62,285 bases of DNA from positions 1 through 62,285 of the forward strand of contig PFDB01000002.1 in the NCBI GenBank assembly GCA_002763075.1. The letters run 5' to 3'. The DNA comes from Candidatus Pacearchaeota archaeon CG10_big_fil_rev_8_21_14_0_10_34_76 (GTDB lineage Archaea; Nanobdellota; Nanobdellia; Pacearchaeales; GW2011-AR1). Shown here piece by piece: positions 32,963 through 42,800 of the stretch (position 1 is the first letter of the stretch; the number at the start of each line of letters is the position of its first letter). The notes beneath the pieces were generated by a model. The model was not told the origin of the DNA, did not search any database, and saw nothing but the letters and a program-made list of their open reading frames with translations. Made by a program: the position numbers and the translations under genes.

Positions 32963-34813
32963 TTAATCGCTCATCTCTTTTAATTTCCTCAATGTTTCTT
33001 CCATTTCCTGATCAAGCTTTGATACAGGCCTATTTTGAGGCGTTGAAGACCTTGCTTGAGGCTGCCCAGGTCTGTTTTGAGGTTGCACTTGTCTTCTAAG
33101 AATTGGAGGCTGGAAAGGAGGCCTTCTAGGAGTTGTAGGTGAAGATTTTATACCTCCCCTTCTTTTGAATTTAAACCACCAAACTTGTAGCTTTCTCCTG
33201 AATATTATTGCAAGAGCTATAAGAATTATAAGAATTATTAATATGACTATCCAAAGCAATGAACCTGATTCTTCCGAACCCTCGTCTTTTTGGACACAAC
33301 ATAAGTCTGTAGAAAGACTACAACTTAGAGATGATTCTTCCTCACTTGATAGGCAAGAATTGTCGCATGTCCCTCCTGCCTGTTCACATTCGTTATCATC
33401 AGAAGTGGTTGGTGCAGGAATACATTGTCCAATACAACAGGTTCCATCTGAAGAGCTTGTAGGATTTCCTTCACAAATCTGACTTGAAGTGCAAATTCTT
33501 CCTCCTTGTTCAGTGCATGTAGCTTGAATTCCAACAGGCACGGAGCAGCAATATTCGCTGAAAGCCGAACAGGTTCTGTCAATGATGCTCCCACCTGCAT
33601 CTGCGCACTGATTGTATGAACTACAAGAATATGTTGGCTCACATAGTTGGGATCCACCTGATGTTCCATTACCTGTTTGGTTTTCGTTTCCTGTACCTGA
33701 AAATCCAAGATTTTTTGGCCATCCAGAGTATAAGATAAACGCTGTGTCTCTTAAGTTGTTATTGTTCCAACATCCAGTGTTCTTGTCTTGAATAGCTAAC
33801 AAATAGTCTTTAGCATTGTTCAATTCTAAGGAAGAACTTCCCTGAAGGGCTAGCATCCCAAGAGAAGTATCATAAAATTTATTGTAAGGCGTGTTTGGAG
33901 CTTGCCAGTATTGACTGTTCTTTTGAGATTGAATTATCGAAGCAAATTGTTCATCTCCCTTTTTTAAGATATATAGAAGAGCGTCTGAAAAGAACATTTT
34001 GTTATCTTCACTAAGAGCGATTAAATATGGAGTGTATGCTGAAACGTCATGCCCAGTTTTTTGAAGAGCAAGAGCGGTCCAAAGGCTACCTTCATAATCA
34101 CAGGAACTCCCTGTTCTAAAACAACGCGCATTTACATGTTCTGTTTTCTCTCCGCCTGCAGGTGTTGAAGTAGTTGTAGAGGAAACATACATCACATCTG
34201 AGCCAGATTTTTTGTAAAGAAGTGTTGTAATAAAGTTTCCAAAATCCCCATCACAAGATACATCAAAATTTCTATCTATACAATTATCTTCTATGCTTAA
34301 CCAATATCCCTCAGGAGTTATTCTCAGGCAACTTCCTGGATTTCCAGAAATTTTCATATCTTCTTCAACAGAAATCGTGTGACTTGCTCCTGAATAAGTA
34401 ATTGTGCAAGATGCAGGGGCATGATTCTCTATATCTATAAGCAAAAACCAGTTTAAACCTGTTGCAGTGGCATTTTTAGAGATGAGATATTCTTCTATTT
34501 GAGATGTGTCTTTGTTTATACGGTCGTAAGCAAGTACTACTTGAGCAGTTTCCTTAAGTCTGCACCCTGAACTTGGCCAACAATTGTTTTTTTCTTCGTC
34601 AGTAATTGCGTTTAATAACTTACTATTTGAACCCAATGCAAGAATTCCAAATATCCCTTCTGAAAGAGCTAAGGAAGATTCATCTGAATCATCAAATCTA
34701 TCTTGAAGACATTGATAAGCCTTTTCGACTCCAGAAGTCTCGTTTGATTGTGCTAAAACAGATGACACAAATAGTATGAAAGTTATCGCTACTAGAACAC
34801 CACTCTTTTTCAT
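32963..34813 (-). CDS. surface protein with an alpha/alpha-toroid domain and Cys-rich repeats
   Basis: A 616-residue exported protein. After a signal peptide (1-21) come repeated helices typical of the terpenoid cyclase/prenyltransferase-like alpha/alpha toroid (about 30-370), for example SLWTALALQKTGH and YDTSLGMLALQGS with a GCW end. Three or four Cys-rich repeats follow (about 390-515), then a membrane span (about 523-545) and a Pro/Arg/Gln-rich cytoplasmic tail. The toroid fold in exported proteins often binds lipids or peptides; ligand unknown. Confidence 0.8.
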   Translation of the reverse strand: MKKSGVLVAITFILFVSSVLAQSNETSGVEKAYQCLQDRFDDSDESSLALSEGIFGILALGSNSKLLNAITDEEKNNCWPSSGCRLKETAQVVLAYDRINKDTSQIEEYLISKNATATGLNWFLLIDIENHAPASCTITYSGASHTISVEEDMKISGNPGSCLRITPEGYWLSIEDNCIDRNFDVSCDGDFGNFITTLLYKKSGSDVMYVSSTTTSTPAGGEKTEHVNARCFRTGSSCDYEGSLWTALALQKTGHDVSAYTPYLIALSEDNKMFFSDALLYILKKGDEQFASIIQSQKNSQYWQAPNTPYNKFYDTSLGMLALQGSSSLELNNAKDYLLAIQDKNTGCWNNNNLRDTAFILYSGWPKNLGFSGTGNENQTGNGTSGGSQLCEPTYSCSSYNQCADAGGSIIDRTCSAFSEYCCSVPVGIQATCTEQGGRICTSSQICEGNPTSSSDGTCCIGQCIPAPTTSDDNECEQAGGTCDNSCLSSEEESSLSCSLSTDLCCVQKDEGSEESGSLLWIVILIILIILIALAIIFRRKLQVWWFKFKRRGGIKSSPTTPRRPPFQPPILRRQVQPQNRPGQPQARSSTPQNRPVSKLDQEMEETLRKLKEMSD

Positions 34814-34848
34814 GAGTTTAATAAGAGCGGGATGTTTAAAAAGATTGT

Positions 34849-36438
34849 CTAATCCCTAAACATCTTTCTGGCAACTTCTGAAATAGGATTTTTTGCATTT
34901 GGAAGAGAATCAAGCAGATTTAGATCTTTATAAAAACTTTCGTTTGAATAGTTTGGAGGGAGGATCTTCTTCTTTTGCTTGATGTGCCAATCTATTTGAC
35001 TTTTTACATACCCCTCCTTTAGAGGAGGTTTATTTTTTTTATTCCATTCTATTATCATCTCATTTATTTGTGCAGGAGAATAGTTAAGGCTCTTTAGAAA
35101 AGTTATTAGAATAAACAGCCCTCTTTTCCTGCCTTCTTGCAAGCCTTTTAGTAATTTTTTTATAGGTTTTGGAAACATGGCTTCTGTAACTCCTGAAAAA
35201 TCAGTGGGAGTGTAGTCTGAGTACTTTTTCTTTTGTATAATTTCTTCTTCATTATCTTGTAATCTTCTCCATTCAAGCGCTTCCGCAAGAAGACCTTCGG
35301 CTTCTCCGGGAGAAGCATTTGGATAAAAACTCCTTACTTTTACTTTTAGAGGATTTGCATCCTTAGGAAGAAATGAGCTTATTTGATCCTTTGTTAGCAC
35401 AACACTAGCTAATGCTGTTTTTTCATGAAGAGAATAAGGCATGCGGAAAAGGTGCCTAGATGAAACGAGAACTAAATCCAATGCACCAAGTTTTGAAGCG
35501 GAGAGTTCTTCCTTAAACTCTTCAGATGTGCCTGAATCAATTGGACTTCTAGCGGTAGTTGTTGTTGAGGATCTGAATCTTGAAGTTTTCCAAAAATCTG
35601 TGCCTATGTCTATTTTTAACTTTGTCTTACAATTCTCACAAAAGAAATAGTCCTCTTCTTTTATCACCTCAAAATACCCTGGACAAGAGATTTCTGTGCA
35701 TTTTAGCTGCCTTTTTGTAAGTTTAAAGTTGGGTCTTGCATAAGGAGTGTTGCACCTGTTGCATTTAAAATGAACAAGATTTGTTTTTTTTGCATCCTTT
35801 CCACATGAAGGGCATTTTATTTCTAATATATCTTCCTTAGAGAGATTTGTCCTTTGATGAACTGCTTCAAAATTAACTCCCATTTCTGCAACCTCCTTGT
35901 TATATTTGGGTTTTATGCTGTTCATCAAAAATTGAGTTATCGCCCTAGGCCATTCTGGAAACATTTTTTTTGATTCGATCCCATTGAAAGTTTCAGGAAA
36001 GGCTTTTGAAGGAACTATTATGTGAAATCCTTTAGATCCTGAAAATTTTATCGCATAGCTCTTGATCTTGTGTTTTTCTAGTTCTTCAATTATAAGTCTT
36101 GCTGCGATCTTTGAATAATCCAAGTAAGGAGAGTCAATATCAAGAAGCAAATCCCATCCTGATCTAATCTCTGATAATTCTTCAGTACTCATATCTGAGT
36201 TTATCTCTAAAGGTTGATCCCATATCTCTTCTGAAGCATGAAACGATGTTGCTCCTTTGCTTACCATCCCAAATATATCTCCGGGATATTGAATAGTGTC
36301 TGGTCTTTTTCCAAATCCTTCAAAATATCTTGGGACTACCTCTCGGCTTTTTGAAAACTCAAAAAGTGCTTTTTGTACATTTGGATTGGTATAATAAATT
36401 CGTGTTATTGCTCTTACTCTTGTCTCTTTTTCTGACAT
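34849..36438 (-). CDS. priS: DNA primase PriS with extra zinc and C-terminal regions
   Basis: A 529-residue archaeo-eukaryotic primase that makes RNA primers for replication. The catalytic core has the acidic pair in LLLDIDSPYLD (near 98) and SGSKGFHIIVP (near 134-144). A zinc region at about 208-272 has eight cysteines in four CxxC-type pairs. A C-terminal part (about 420-529) with LKGLQEGRKRGLFILITFLK and PPLKEGYVKSQIDWHIK resembles the PriCT/PriL-like part. Typical PriS is about 330-350 residues, so this resembles the single-chain primase of Nanoarchaeum. No separate priL is nearby. Confidence 0.87.
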   Translation of the reverse strand: MSEKETRVRAITRIYYTNPNVQKALFEFSKSREVVPRYFEGFGKRPDTIQYPGDIFGMVSKGATSFHASEEIWDQPLEINSDMSTEELSEIRSGWDLLLDIDSPYLDYSKIAARLIIEELEKHKIKSYAIKFSGSKGFHIIVPSKAFPETFNGIESKKMFPEWPRAITQFLMNSIKPKYNKEVAEMGVNFEAVHQRTNLSKEDILEIKCPSCGKDAKKTNLVHFKCNRCNTPYARPNFKLTKRQLKCTEISCPGYFEVIKEEDYFFCENCKTKLKIDIGTDFWKTSRFRSSTTTTARSPIDSGTSEEFKEELSASKLGALDLVLVSSRHLFRMPYSLHEKTALASVVLTKDQISSFLPKDANPLKVKVRSFYPNASPGEAEGLLAEALEWRRLQDNEEEIIQKKKYSDYTPTDFSGVTEAMFPKPIKKLLKGLQEGRKRGLFILITFLKSLNYSPAQINEMIIEWNKKNKPPLKEGYVKSQIDWHIKQKKKILPPNYSNESFYKDLNLLDSLPNAKNPISEVARKMFRD

Positions 36439-36569
36439 AAAATTATTGGAGAGGAGGTGTTTTATATGGTTTTATGTTATGTCGCAAACATTAATATATC
36501 ACAATTAAAGGGTGTGGCGTTAGTGAGCACAAGAGAAAGGCTTATAAAAAAAACATTCTTTTTTACAGA

Positions 36570-37343
36570 ATGCGAAAAAAGAGGAGCAGTGTTTTTATTA
36601 TTGGACTGATTATATTGGTTCTTGCTTCGATTATAATAATTGTTAGGGGTAATGAACTTATAGGTAACGCTATAAATGTCTCTCCTAAATCTGTTCAATA
36701 TACTTCTCCTAGTCAAATTTTAAATAAAGATTCTGTTGATTCTGGCTCTGAGGGTGATTTAAAAAATGTTCAGGCAGAAAATGTGCAGAAGACTCCGAAG
36801 GCGTTAGATGTAGCGGCTGGAAGTTCAGATAAAAAAGGAGTTTCAGGGGTTGAAGTGGGAGGGAAAACAATTCCTGTTGAAGTCCATAAAGTCTCTCCAG
36901 GTTTTATTAATGTTGTTCTGAGGAAGTTTAAGAATTCATTGGGAATTGAGAGTTATGAAGCATCATTGAGTCCTTCTTCTGGAGAATATTTTGATGAGGA
37001 TAGTAAATCTAATCTTCCAAATCTTATTGTTTCTGAACTGGCCTATATTGTCTCTGAGACAGTTGGGGGCAAAAGAATAGATGTCTCTGTGATCATCAAG
37101 AATATTGGAGGAGAGTATTCAGAAGAGAATTATTTTGTACAGAAGTTATGTACTTCTGGAGAGCCATGTATTGAAAAATCAATAAATGTCCCGAGTTTAA
37201 ATGCGGGAGAGAGTAAGACTTTTCTTGAGATCATTTATCTAGGAGATAAGGAGTATGCATTAAGTGTAGAGATTGACCCTCTTGACAATATTAAAGAATC
37301 AAACGAAAAGAATAATAAAGCAAGCCTTTTGATTAATGCATAA
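36570..37343 (+). CDS. anchored exported protein with a CARDB domain
   Basis: A 257-residue protein with an N-terminal membrane helix (about 7-27), a Ser/Lys-rich disordered linker (about 40-100) and a C-terminal CARDB beta-sandwich (about 148-257: NLIVSELAYIVSE near 149-161, IDVSVIIKNIGGEYSEENYF near 169-188, EIDPLDNIKESNEKNNKASL near 234-253). CARDB domains are adhesion or linker modules of surface proteins. ATG 36570 is 25 nt from GGCTTATAAAAAA. Confidence 0.82.
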   Translation: MRKKRSSVFIIGLIILVLASIIIIVRGNELIGNAINVSPKSVQYTSPSQILNKDSVDSGSEGDLKNVQAENVQKTPKALDVAAGSSDKKGVSGVEVGGKTIPVEVHKVSPGFINVVLRKFKNSLGIESYEASLSPSSGEYFDEDSKSNLPNLIVSELAYIVSETVGGKRIDVSVIIKNIGGEYSEENYFVQKLCTSGEPCIEKSINVPSLNAGESKTFLEIIYLGDKEYALSVEIDPLDNIKESNEKNNKASLLINA

Positions 37344-37394
37344 TTGCTTCTTTATAACAATAAACCTTAAAAGCCGGTCTGGTGTGGTTACAGC

Positions 37395-38123
37395 ATGTTA
37401 TTAAAACTTGAAGATCCGAAATTTTTTGCAAATCTTGTGAGTATTATATCCGAATTAGTCACAGAAGTCAGAATAAAAGTAAATAAAAATGGGATGAGTC
37501 TCACTGCCGTAGATCCTGCAACTGTTGCAATGGTCTATTTTAATATCCCTCCTGAACTATTTAGTCAGTTTGAAATTGAAAATGAAGTGGTATTGGGGGT
37601 CAACCTGAATGACTTAAAATCTATTTTGAGAAGATGTGGAATGGGTGGTTCTTTGATAATAGAAAAGGATGAAAACATGCTCAAAATTGGTATAAGAGAC
37701 AGAATAAAGAGAGATTTTAAGCTTGCATTGATAGATATTGAGGGAGAAGAAAAGGAAATGCCTGAATGGGAGTTCAAAAGCGTTATAAAGATGGATTCAC
37801 AGGCATTTGTTGATGCTGTTGAAGATTGCCTTGTTGTATCGGACGCATGTTCCTTTATTGCAGAGCCTAGCAAATTCATAATAGAAGCTAAGGGCCTCCA
37901 TTCATCAAGAGTTGAGTTTTCTAGTGATGAAGCAGAAATCTATTCTGATATGAGTATAGCAAGGTTCTCCTTAGAATATCTTAGCAAATTCATAAAGGGA
38001 GCTAAGATATCAAATAAGGTAGAAATTAATTTTTCTGAAAACCACCCAATGAGGATAAATTTTCCTACAGGAAAAGTGATGCTTTCATTTATTCTTGCAC
38101 CAAGAGTCGAACAAGACGATTGA
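37395..38123 (+). CDS. pcn: DNA polymerase sliding clamp PCNA
   Basis: A 242-residue clamp that encircles DNA and tethers polymerase, ligase and FEN1. The family pattern is clear: LEDPKFFANLVSIISELVTE (5-24), MSLTAVDPATVAMV (34-47), LGVNLNDLKSILRRC (67-81) and the C-terminal FILAPRV. Length is typical. Box AAACCTTAAAAGCC is 26 nt upstream. A single copy is in the window. Confidence 0.96.
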   Translation: MLLKLEDPKFFANLVSIISELVTEVRIKVNKNGMSLTAVDPATVAMVYFNIPPELFSQFEIENEVVLGVNLNDLKSILRRCGMGGSLIIEKDENMLKIGIRDRIKRDFKLALIDIEGEEKEMPEWEFKSVIKMDSQAFVDAVEDCLVVSDACSFIAEPSKFIIEAKGLHSSRVEFSSDEAEIYSDMSIARFSLEYLSKFIKGAKISNKVEINFSENHPMRINFPTGKVMLSFILAPRVEQDD

Positions 38124-38162
38124 TTTTAGTTTAGATGTCTGGACGTATTATCCTTCAAAGCA

Positions 38163-38495
38163 TTAAATCAGATTGACAAATTCTTTCTTAACTTTTTCTA
38201 AAGTTTGTTTGTTAATTTTTGCGACTTTTTTGATAATCGTCTTCTTATCTAATGTGAATATTTTATCTAGTTTTATTCTGCTCTTTACAGGAATATATCC
38301 GATTTCTAAATCCTTATTTTCAATCATAATAGAGTATTTTGCGTTTTTTAGATAGGATGTCATGCCACAAGTTATTACATCTTCCGAATCTTTGATGTCT
38401 TTATCTTTTGAAAGAATTAAAACAGGTCTCTGTTTAATAGCACTTAAATCTGAAAATGGGAAAGGAACTATTACTATATCTCCTTGGTTATACAT
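38163..38495 (-). CDS. MazF/PemK-type toxin
   Basis: A 110-residue protein with the MazF/PemK start MYNQGDIVIVPFPFSDL, RPVLILSKD (near 24-32) and ITCGMTSYL strands. Family members are sequence-specific RNases whose action halts growth. ATG 38495 is chosen for the conserved start, which overlaps the antitoxin end by 8 nt; ATG 38510 would add five residues. Translation is coupled to the antitoxin. Confidence 0.87.
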   Translation of the reverse strand: MYNQGDIVIVPFPFSDLSAIKQRPVLILSKDKDIKDSEDVITCGMTSYLKNAKYSIMIENKDLEIGYIPVKSRIKLDKIFTLDKKTIIKKVAKINKQTLEKVKKEFVNLI

Positions 38496-38721
38496 TGTTC
38501 CAAACTTCATCCTCTTTATTATCCCATAATTTTCTTGCAACTTTCTCAGAATGTTTTAATAAATCTGAAAAATCTTCTTTTTTGACTTTTTTGAGAACGA
38601 GAGAATCATCACTCCGAGTAATAATTAATTCATCTCCTTGTACAATCCTAAGAGAGTCTCTCATTGCCACAGGCAGAGAAATCTGTCCTTTATCTGTAAC
38701 CTTAATTATTTTAGTATCCAT
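38488..38721 (-). CDS. AbrB/MazE-type antitoxin
   Basis: A 77-residue protein with an N-terminal AbrB/SpoVT swapped-hairpin DNA-binding domain: KIIKVTDKGQISLPVAMRDS (4-23), GDELIITRSDDSLVLKK. The C-terminal half (about 45-77) is a helical toxin-binding tail. It would neutralise the downstream MazF-like toxin and repress its own promoter. The perfect inverted repeat at 38726-38745 lies just upstream of its start. Confidence 0.87.
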   Translation of the reverse strand: MDTKIIKVTDKGQISLPVAMRDSLRIVQGDELIITRSDDSLVLKKVKKEDFSDLLKHSEKVARKLWDNKEDEVWNNV

Positions 38722-38725
38722 GTTA

Positions 38726-38745
38726 AAGTAAGAATTTCCTTACTT
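38726..38745 (-). promoter_or_regulatory. operator of the toxin-antitoxin operon
   Basis: AAGTAAG (38726-38732) and CTTACTT (38739-38745) form a perfect 7-bp inverted repeat with a 6-bp spacer, between the TATA-like box (AAATTTATAAG, reverse strand, 38743-38753) and ATG 38721. The position, overlapping the box edge, fits autorepression by the AbrB-type antitoxin. Confidence 0.75.
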
Positions 38746-38853
38746 ATAAATTTTTCGATTTATCACACTTTTACTAAGGTTTAAATATATCTATGAATAT
38801 TGATACCTAATACTAATATTATTAAAGAGAGGTATTTACTAAGCAATTAACAT

Positions 38854-39039
38854 ATGAATGTTCATAATAATAAAATACTTGAAATCTTAAAGAGAGAAAA
38901 AGTCGTTACTAGTTCTGAAATTGCTAAGGATCTTAAAATTTCATGGAATACCGCTGACAAATATCTTCTTGAACTTGCATTTGAAGGAAAAATAATAAGA
39001 ATAAAGAAATTAGGAGTGAATCTATGGCTTTTGAAATAA
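38854..39039 (+). CDS. small winged-helix DNA-binding protein
   Basis: A 61-residue protein that is little more than a helix-turn-helix with wing: NKILEILKREKVVTSSEIAK (6-25), DLKISWNTADKYLLELAFEG (26-45), then IIRIKKLGVNLW. It probably binds DNA as a dimer. The gene overlaps the first pilin-like gene by 16 nt, so regulator and structural gene are co-translated. It has a leader of about 45 nt after TTTAAATATA (38780-38789). Confidence 0.75.
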   Translation: MNVHNNKILEILKREKVVTSSEIAKDLKISWNTADKYLLELAFEGKIIRIKKLGVNLWLLK

Positions 39040-39815
39040 AAAATAAAAAAGGACAGGTAGCAATATTTGTTGTTATTGCCCTAGTTGTTGTGGCAATAAT
39101 AATACTCTTTTTTGTTTTTCTAAAGAAGGATATAAGAATTGATGTTGGGGGAGAGTTTAATCCTGAAAACTATGTTGAGAGATGCGTAAGGGGTGCTATT
39201 GAAGATAAATTAGAGATTATGCTTCCTCAGGGAGGGTTTGTGGATCCAAAAAATTATCATCTTTACAATGATATAAATGTGGGTTATTTATGTGATAATA
39301 TAAACCGATTTGATCCATGTATTACTCAATATCCTGATTTTGTTGAGCAGGTAAGCAGAGAGCTTGAAAGAGAAACAGAAGAAGACATTGAGATGTGCTT
39401 TTACACCCTTGAAGAAGAGTTAGATAGTAGAGGTTTTGAAGTTAGTGGGGGGGAACAAAAAATAGATGTGAACGTAAAACAGGAAAAAATTGAAATAAAG
39501 GTTATTAAAGAATTATCAATCTCAAAGGGGGAAAGTGTACAGAGATTTTCCTCATTTAATGCTGTTATTTTAAGCCCTCTTGGAAAAATGGCAGATATTG
39601 CAGGGAATTTTATTGCTTATGAGGAAGCTAGAAATTGTTATGCAGAAAATCTAGGGTATGTTCTTGCTTACGGAAACAAAAAGAACATTGATATAAAAAA
39701 GGCTGAGTCATATGATTCTACAAGAGTCTACACCATTATTGACACAAATTCTGGAAAGGAAATGAATATTGCAATAAGGGGGTGTGTTCTAGGACACGGA
39801 TTTTATGGAGAGTAG
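39024..39815 (+). CDS. pilin-like anchored protein with conserved cysteines
   Basis: A 263-residue protein with a short basic N-terminus, then the KKGQVAIFVVIALVVVAII segment (8-26), the class III/type IV pilin-like arrangement. AGGAGTG (39012-39018) is its ribosome site. The outside part has cysteines near 53, 90, 98 and 125 that are shared with the paralog at 43647, implying conserved disulfides. It overlaps the preceding wHTH gene and the next large surface gene (11 nt). Confidence 0.82.
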   Translation: MAFEIKNKKGQVAIFVVIALVVVAIIILFFVFLKKDIRIDVGGEFNPENYVERCVRGAIEDKLEIMLPQGGFVDPKNYHLYNDINVGYLCDNINRFDPCITQYPDFVEQVSRELERETEEDIEMCFYTLEEELDSRGFEVSGGEQKIDVNVKQEKIEIKVIKELSISKGESVQRFSSFNAVILSPLGKMADIAGNFIAYEEARNCYAENLGYVLAYGNKKNIDIKKAESYDSTRVYTIIDTNSGKEMNIAIRGCVLGHGFYGE

Positions 39816-42800
39816 GAAAAAAGTGATAGTGGGATTTGAGGTATTTCTTCTTGTCAGCTTTAGTGTTGCGTTTGCATATTTAATATATCAGGAAAATAAA
39901 TCTGTGCTTCTTCCTTATGTTGATGAAGGAAAATTCATAGGAAAGACAAGGGCAGTCATTCTTGATCATCTTGGTAAAAACTTAGTTTCTGCACAGGAGG
40001 CTATGAATACTTGTACTGTTGATATAAATGGGAGGTTCTGCCAAGAATATATTGCTTCAGAATGTGAAGAGAAGTGTGATGTTGCAAATGAAGGAAGATG
40101 CCTTCCATCTAGGGCTGAAGAGACCTCACTCTGCAAACTTGGTACATGTATTACTGGGGATGGGTTGAGTTGTAATCCTAACACTCCAAAATTAAGATGT
40201 GATGATATTGGAGGGACATGGGATGAAAGAGGGGCTGGAGAAATTCCCCAATGTCAAAAAGGATGCTGTTTTATTGGAAGTGAAAATAATTTTGTTACAA
40301 GTGCGCAATGTAATTCGTTGTCTTCAAGCAGTGGAATAATTCTTGATGGAGAAAATAACAGATTTGACCCAGGAATAAGATCAGAACTACAATGTTTGCT
40401 TTTAGCAAATCCTTCTTCGGAAGGTGCATGTGTACTTTCTTCTAACATCCCTGAAGAGAATGATTGCCAGTTCACTATAAAAAGTTCATGCAATACACTT
40501 GGAGGAGATTTTTATGAGGGCAAATTATGTTCTAATTCAGAGATAAACACTATTTGCGAAAAGCAATCCACAACAGGAATTGTTGATGGAAAGGATGAAA
40601 TATATTGGTTTGATTCGTGTGGAAATAAAGAAAATATTTATGAGGGTGGAAGTGGTGTAGCGAGGCAAAGAAGCTGGAATAATGGGTCTATTTTATCAAA
40701 GGCAGAAAGTTGCATTTTGGGAGATGAAAGAAATCCATTAAAAAATCAAGCAAGTTGTGGAAATTGTAATTATTTAGATGGAACAAAAGCAGGGCTTGCA
40801 CAAAGTGGAGATACAAAAAATTCCGATGGAGGGAATTATGTTTGCAGAGATATAAGATGCAGCTATACAGATCAATTTGGGAAGAGAGTAACTAGAGAAA
40901 ATGGAGAGGCTTGGTGTAGTTATGAAAGTCAGATTGGAACTGAAGGAGAAGGGAATGAACAGAGAGGACTTGATGTTCCTGGAAGTAGCCATTACAAAAA
41001 TGTGTGTCTTAATGGAGAGGTAAGAATTGAGCAATGTGCTAGTGGAAGACAACAGATATGTTCTGAATCAAGGGATGAGGAAATTGGATTTTCGTCTGCT
41101 GCATGCAGACCCAATCAATGGGCAAGATGTTTTGCATTAAATCAGGAGGGCTCTGACCTGAGTAGATGTGAAGATATAACCGACTGCACACTTAGAAATA
41201 TTGATTTAACCAAAGGAGGCAATGATAATTTTAAGTTCAGTTTGTGTGTGCCTAAATATCCTCCAGGATTTGACCTAAAGCCTGATTTGGATGTATTTGG
41301 ACAGATAAGTGGGGAAGTAAGAAGTGATGCAGAAATTGCATGCGGGCTTGCAAGTTTGAAGTGCACAGAAGTTAGTGTTGGTGGCCTTGGAGGAACAAAG
41401 AGAACAAATGATTTATGTCATGATAAAGTATTCACAGAGACATTAAACAACCTGTGCATGAGTTTAGGAGACTGTGGAGGAGGAGCTAATATTGTTGGGG
41501 AATATACGGATGACGGGTATAGCGTCAATTTTGAGGATATAGATTTACAGCAAAATTATATTTCTGCTTTGAGAAAAGTTGCAAGGGCTGTAGAAGGACA
41601 AAGGGGTGAGCCATTGAGTGCTGATGAGATTGCTAGTTTTTATAATGTGAATACAGGAAGTGCAGATTACAAACCAGAAGATGCTCAGTTGGCTTTGATT
41701 GGAACGGTTGGAGGATTGGCAGGAATAACTCTCGCATATGCTGTACAAGCAGGATGGATAAGTGGAGCAGGGAGTGTTGCTGGAGGAGCAGAGAGTATTG
41801 CTGCAGGTGCTGCTGAATTTGCGGGACCGGAAGCAGCTGATGCATTTTTAGCTGAACATGCTGGACCTGGCCTTGGAGCATATGCAGGAGCAGCGGCTGG
41901 AGCATTGATTGGAGCTGCTACTGTATCATTGCTTTTGAAATATACTGGAGTTGGAGCTGGATTGAGCAAGGAAATTCAATATGCATTGATTGCTGGAGGA
42001 GCGATTGCAGGAGCTATTGCTGGATGGTCTTTAGTAGGGGGGACGGGGGCATTTGCAGCGGGATTTAGTTGGGTACCCGTCGTTGGTTGGGTTCTTGGAA
42101 TACTGGTTATAGGATTCATTGGACTTGGATGGCTCCTTGGATGGGGAAAGAAGAAGGAGAAAGAAGTTGTTTTCACATGCAAGCCTTGGGTGCCTCCTTC
42201 TGGAGGAGCTGATTGTGGTAAATGCGGAGATAATGGATTGCCTTGCAATGAATATAAGTGTGAAAGTCTTGGAACTGCATGTGAATTTTTGAATGAGGGA
42301 ACAGATGCAGAAATTTGTGTTGCTGTTGAGGATAAAGATGCTGGACCTCCTATAATAAAATCAGACAGAGATCCTCTGACTGAAGGATTTGATTATACTC
42401 AAGAGTCTAATCTTGGATTTAATGTTATTGGGAATACTAGTGATGGATGTTTGCCCGCGTATACTCCTGTGAAATTTGGGATTGAAATTACAGAAGCAGG
42501 GCAATGTAAATATGACATTGTGCAAGGAAAAGATTTTGAGACAATGAGTTATGATTTTGGAGGAAACTTATTCAGGATGAATCATGTCATGAGTGTGTTT
42601 ATGCCTGCATTATCTGCATTGCAGGAAGAAGGAATAAATCAAGATGTTAGAGCAGACTTTAATCTTTTTGTGAGATGCAAAGACAGAGCAGGAAATGCAA
42701 ATGAAGTTGATTACAATGTGAGATTCTGTGTCTCTCCTGAAGATGACTTAACTCCTCCAATAATCTCCAGGTTCAGCCCCGCGAATGGAGGTTTTACTGC

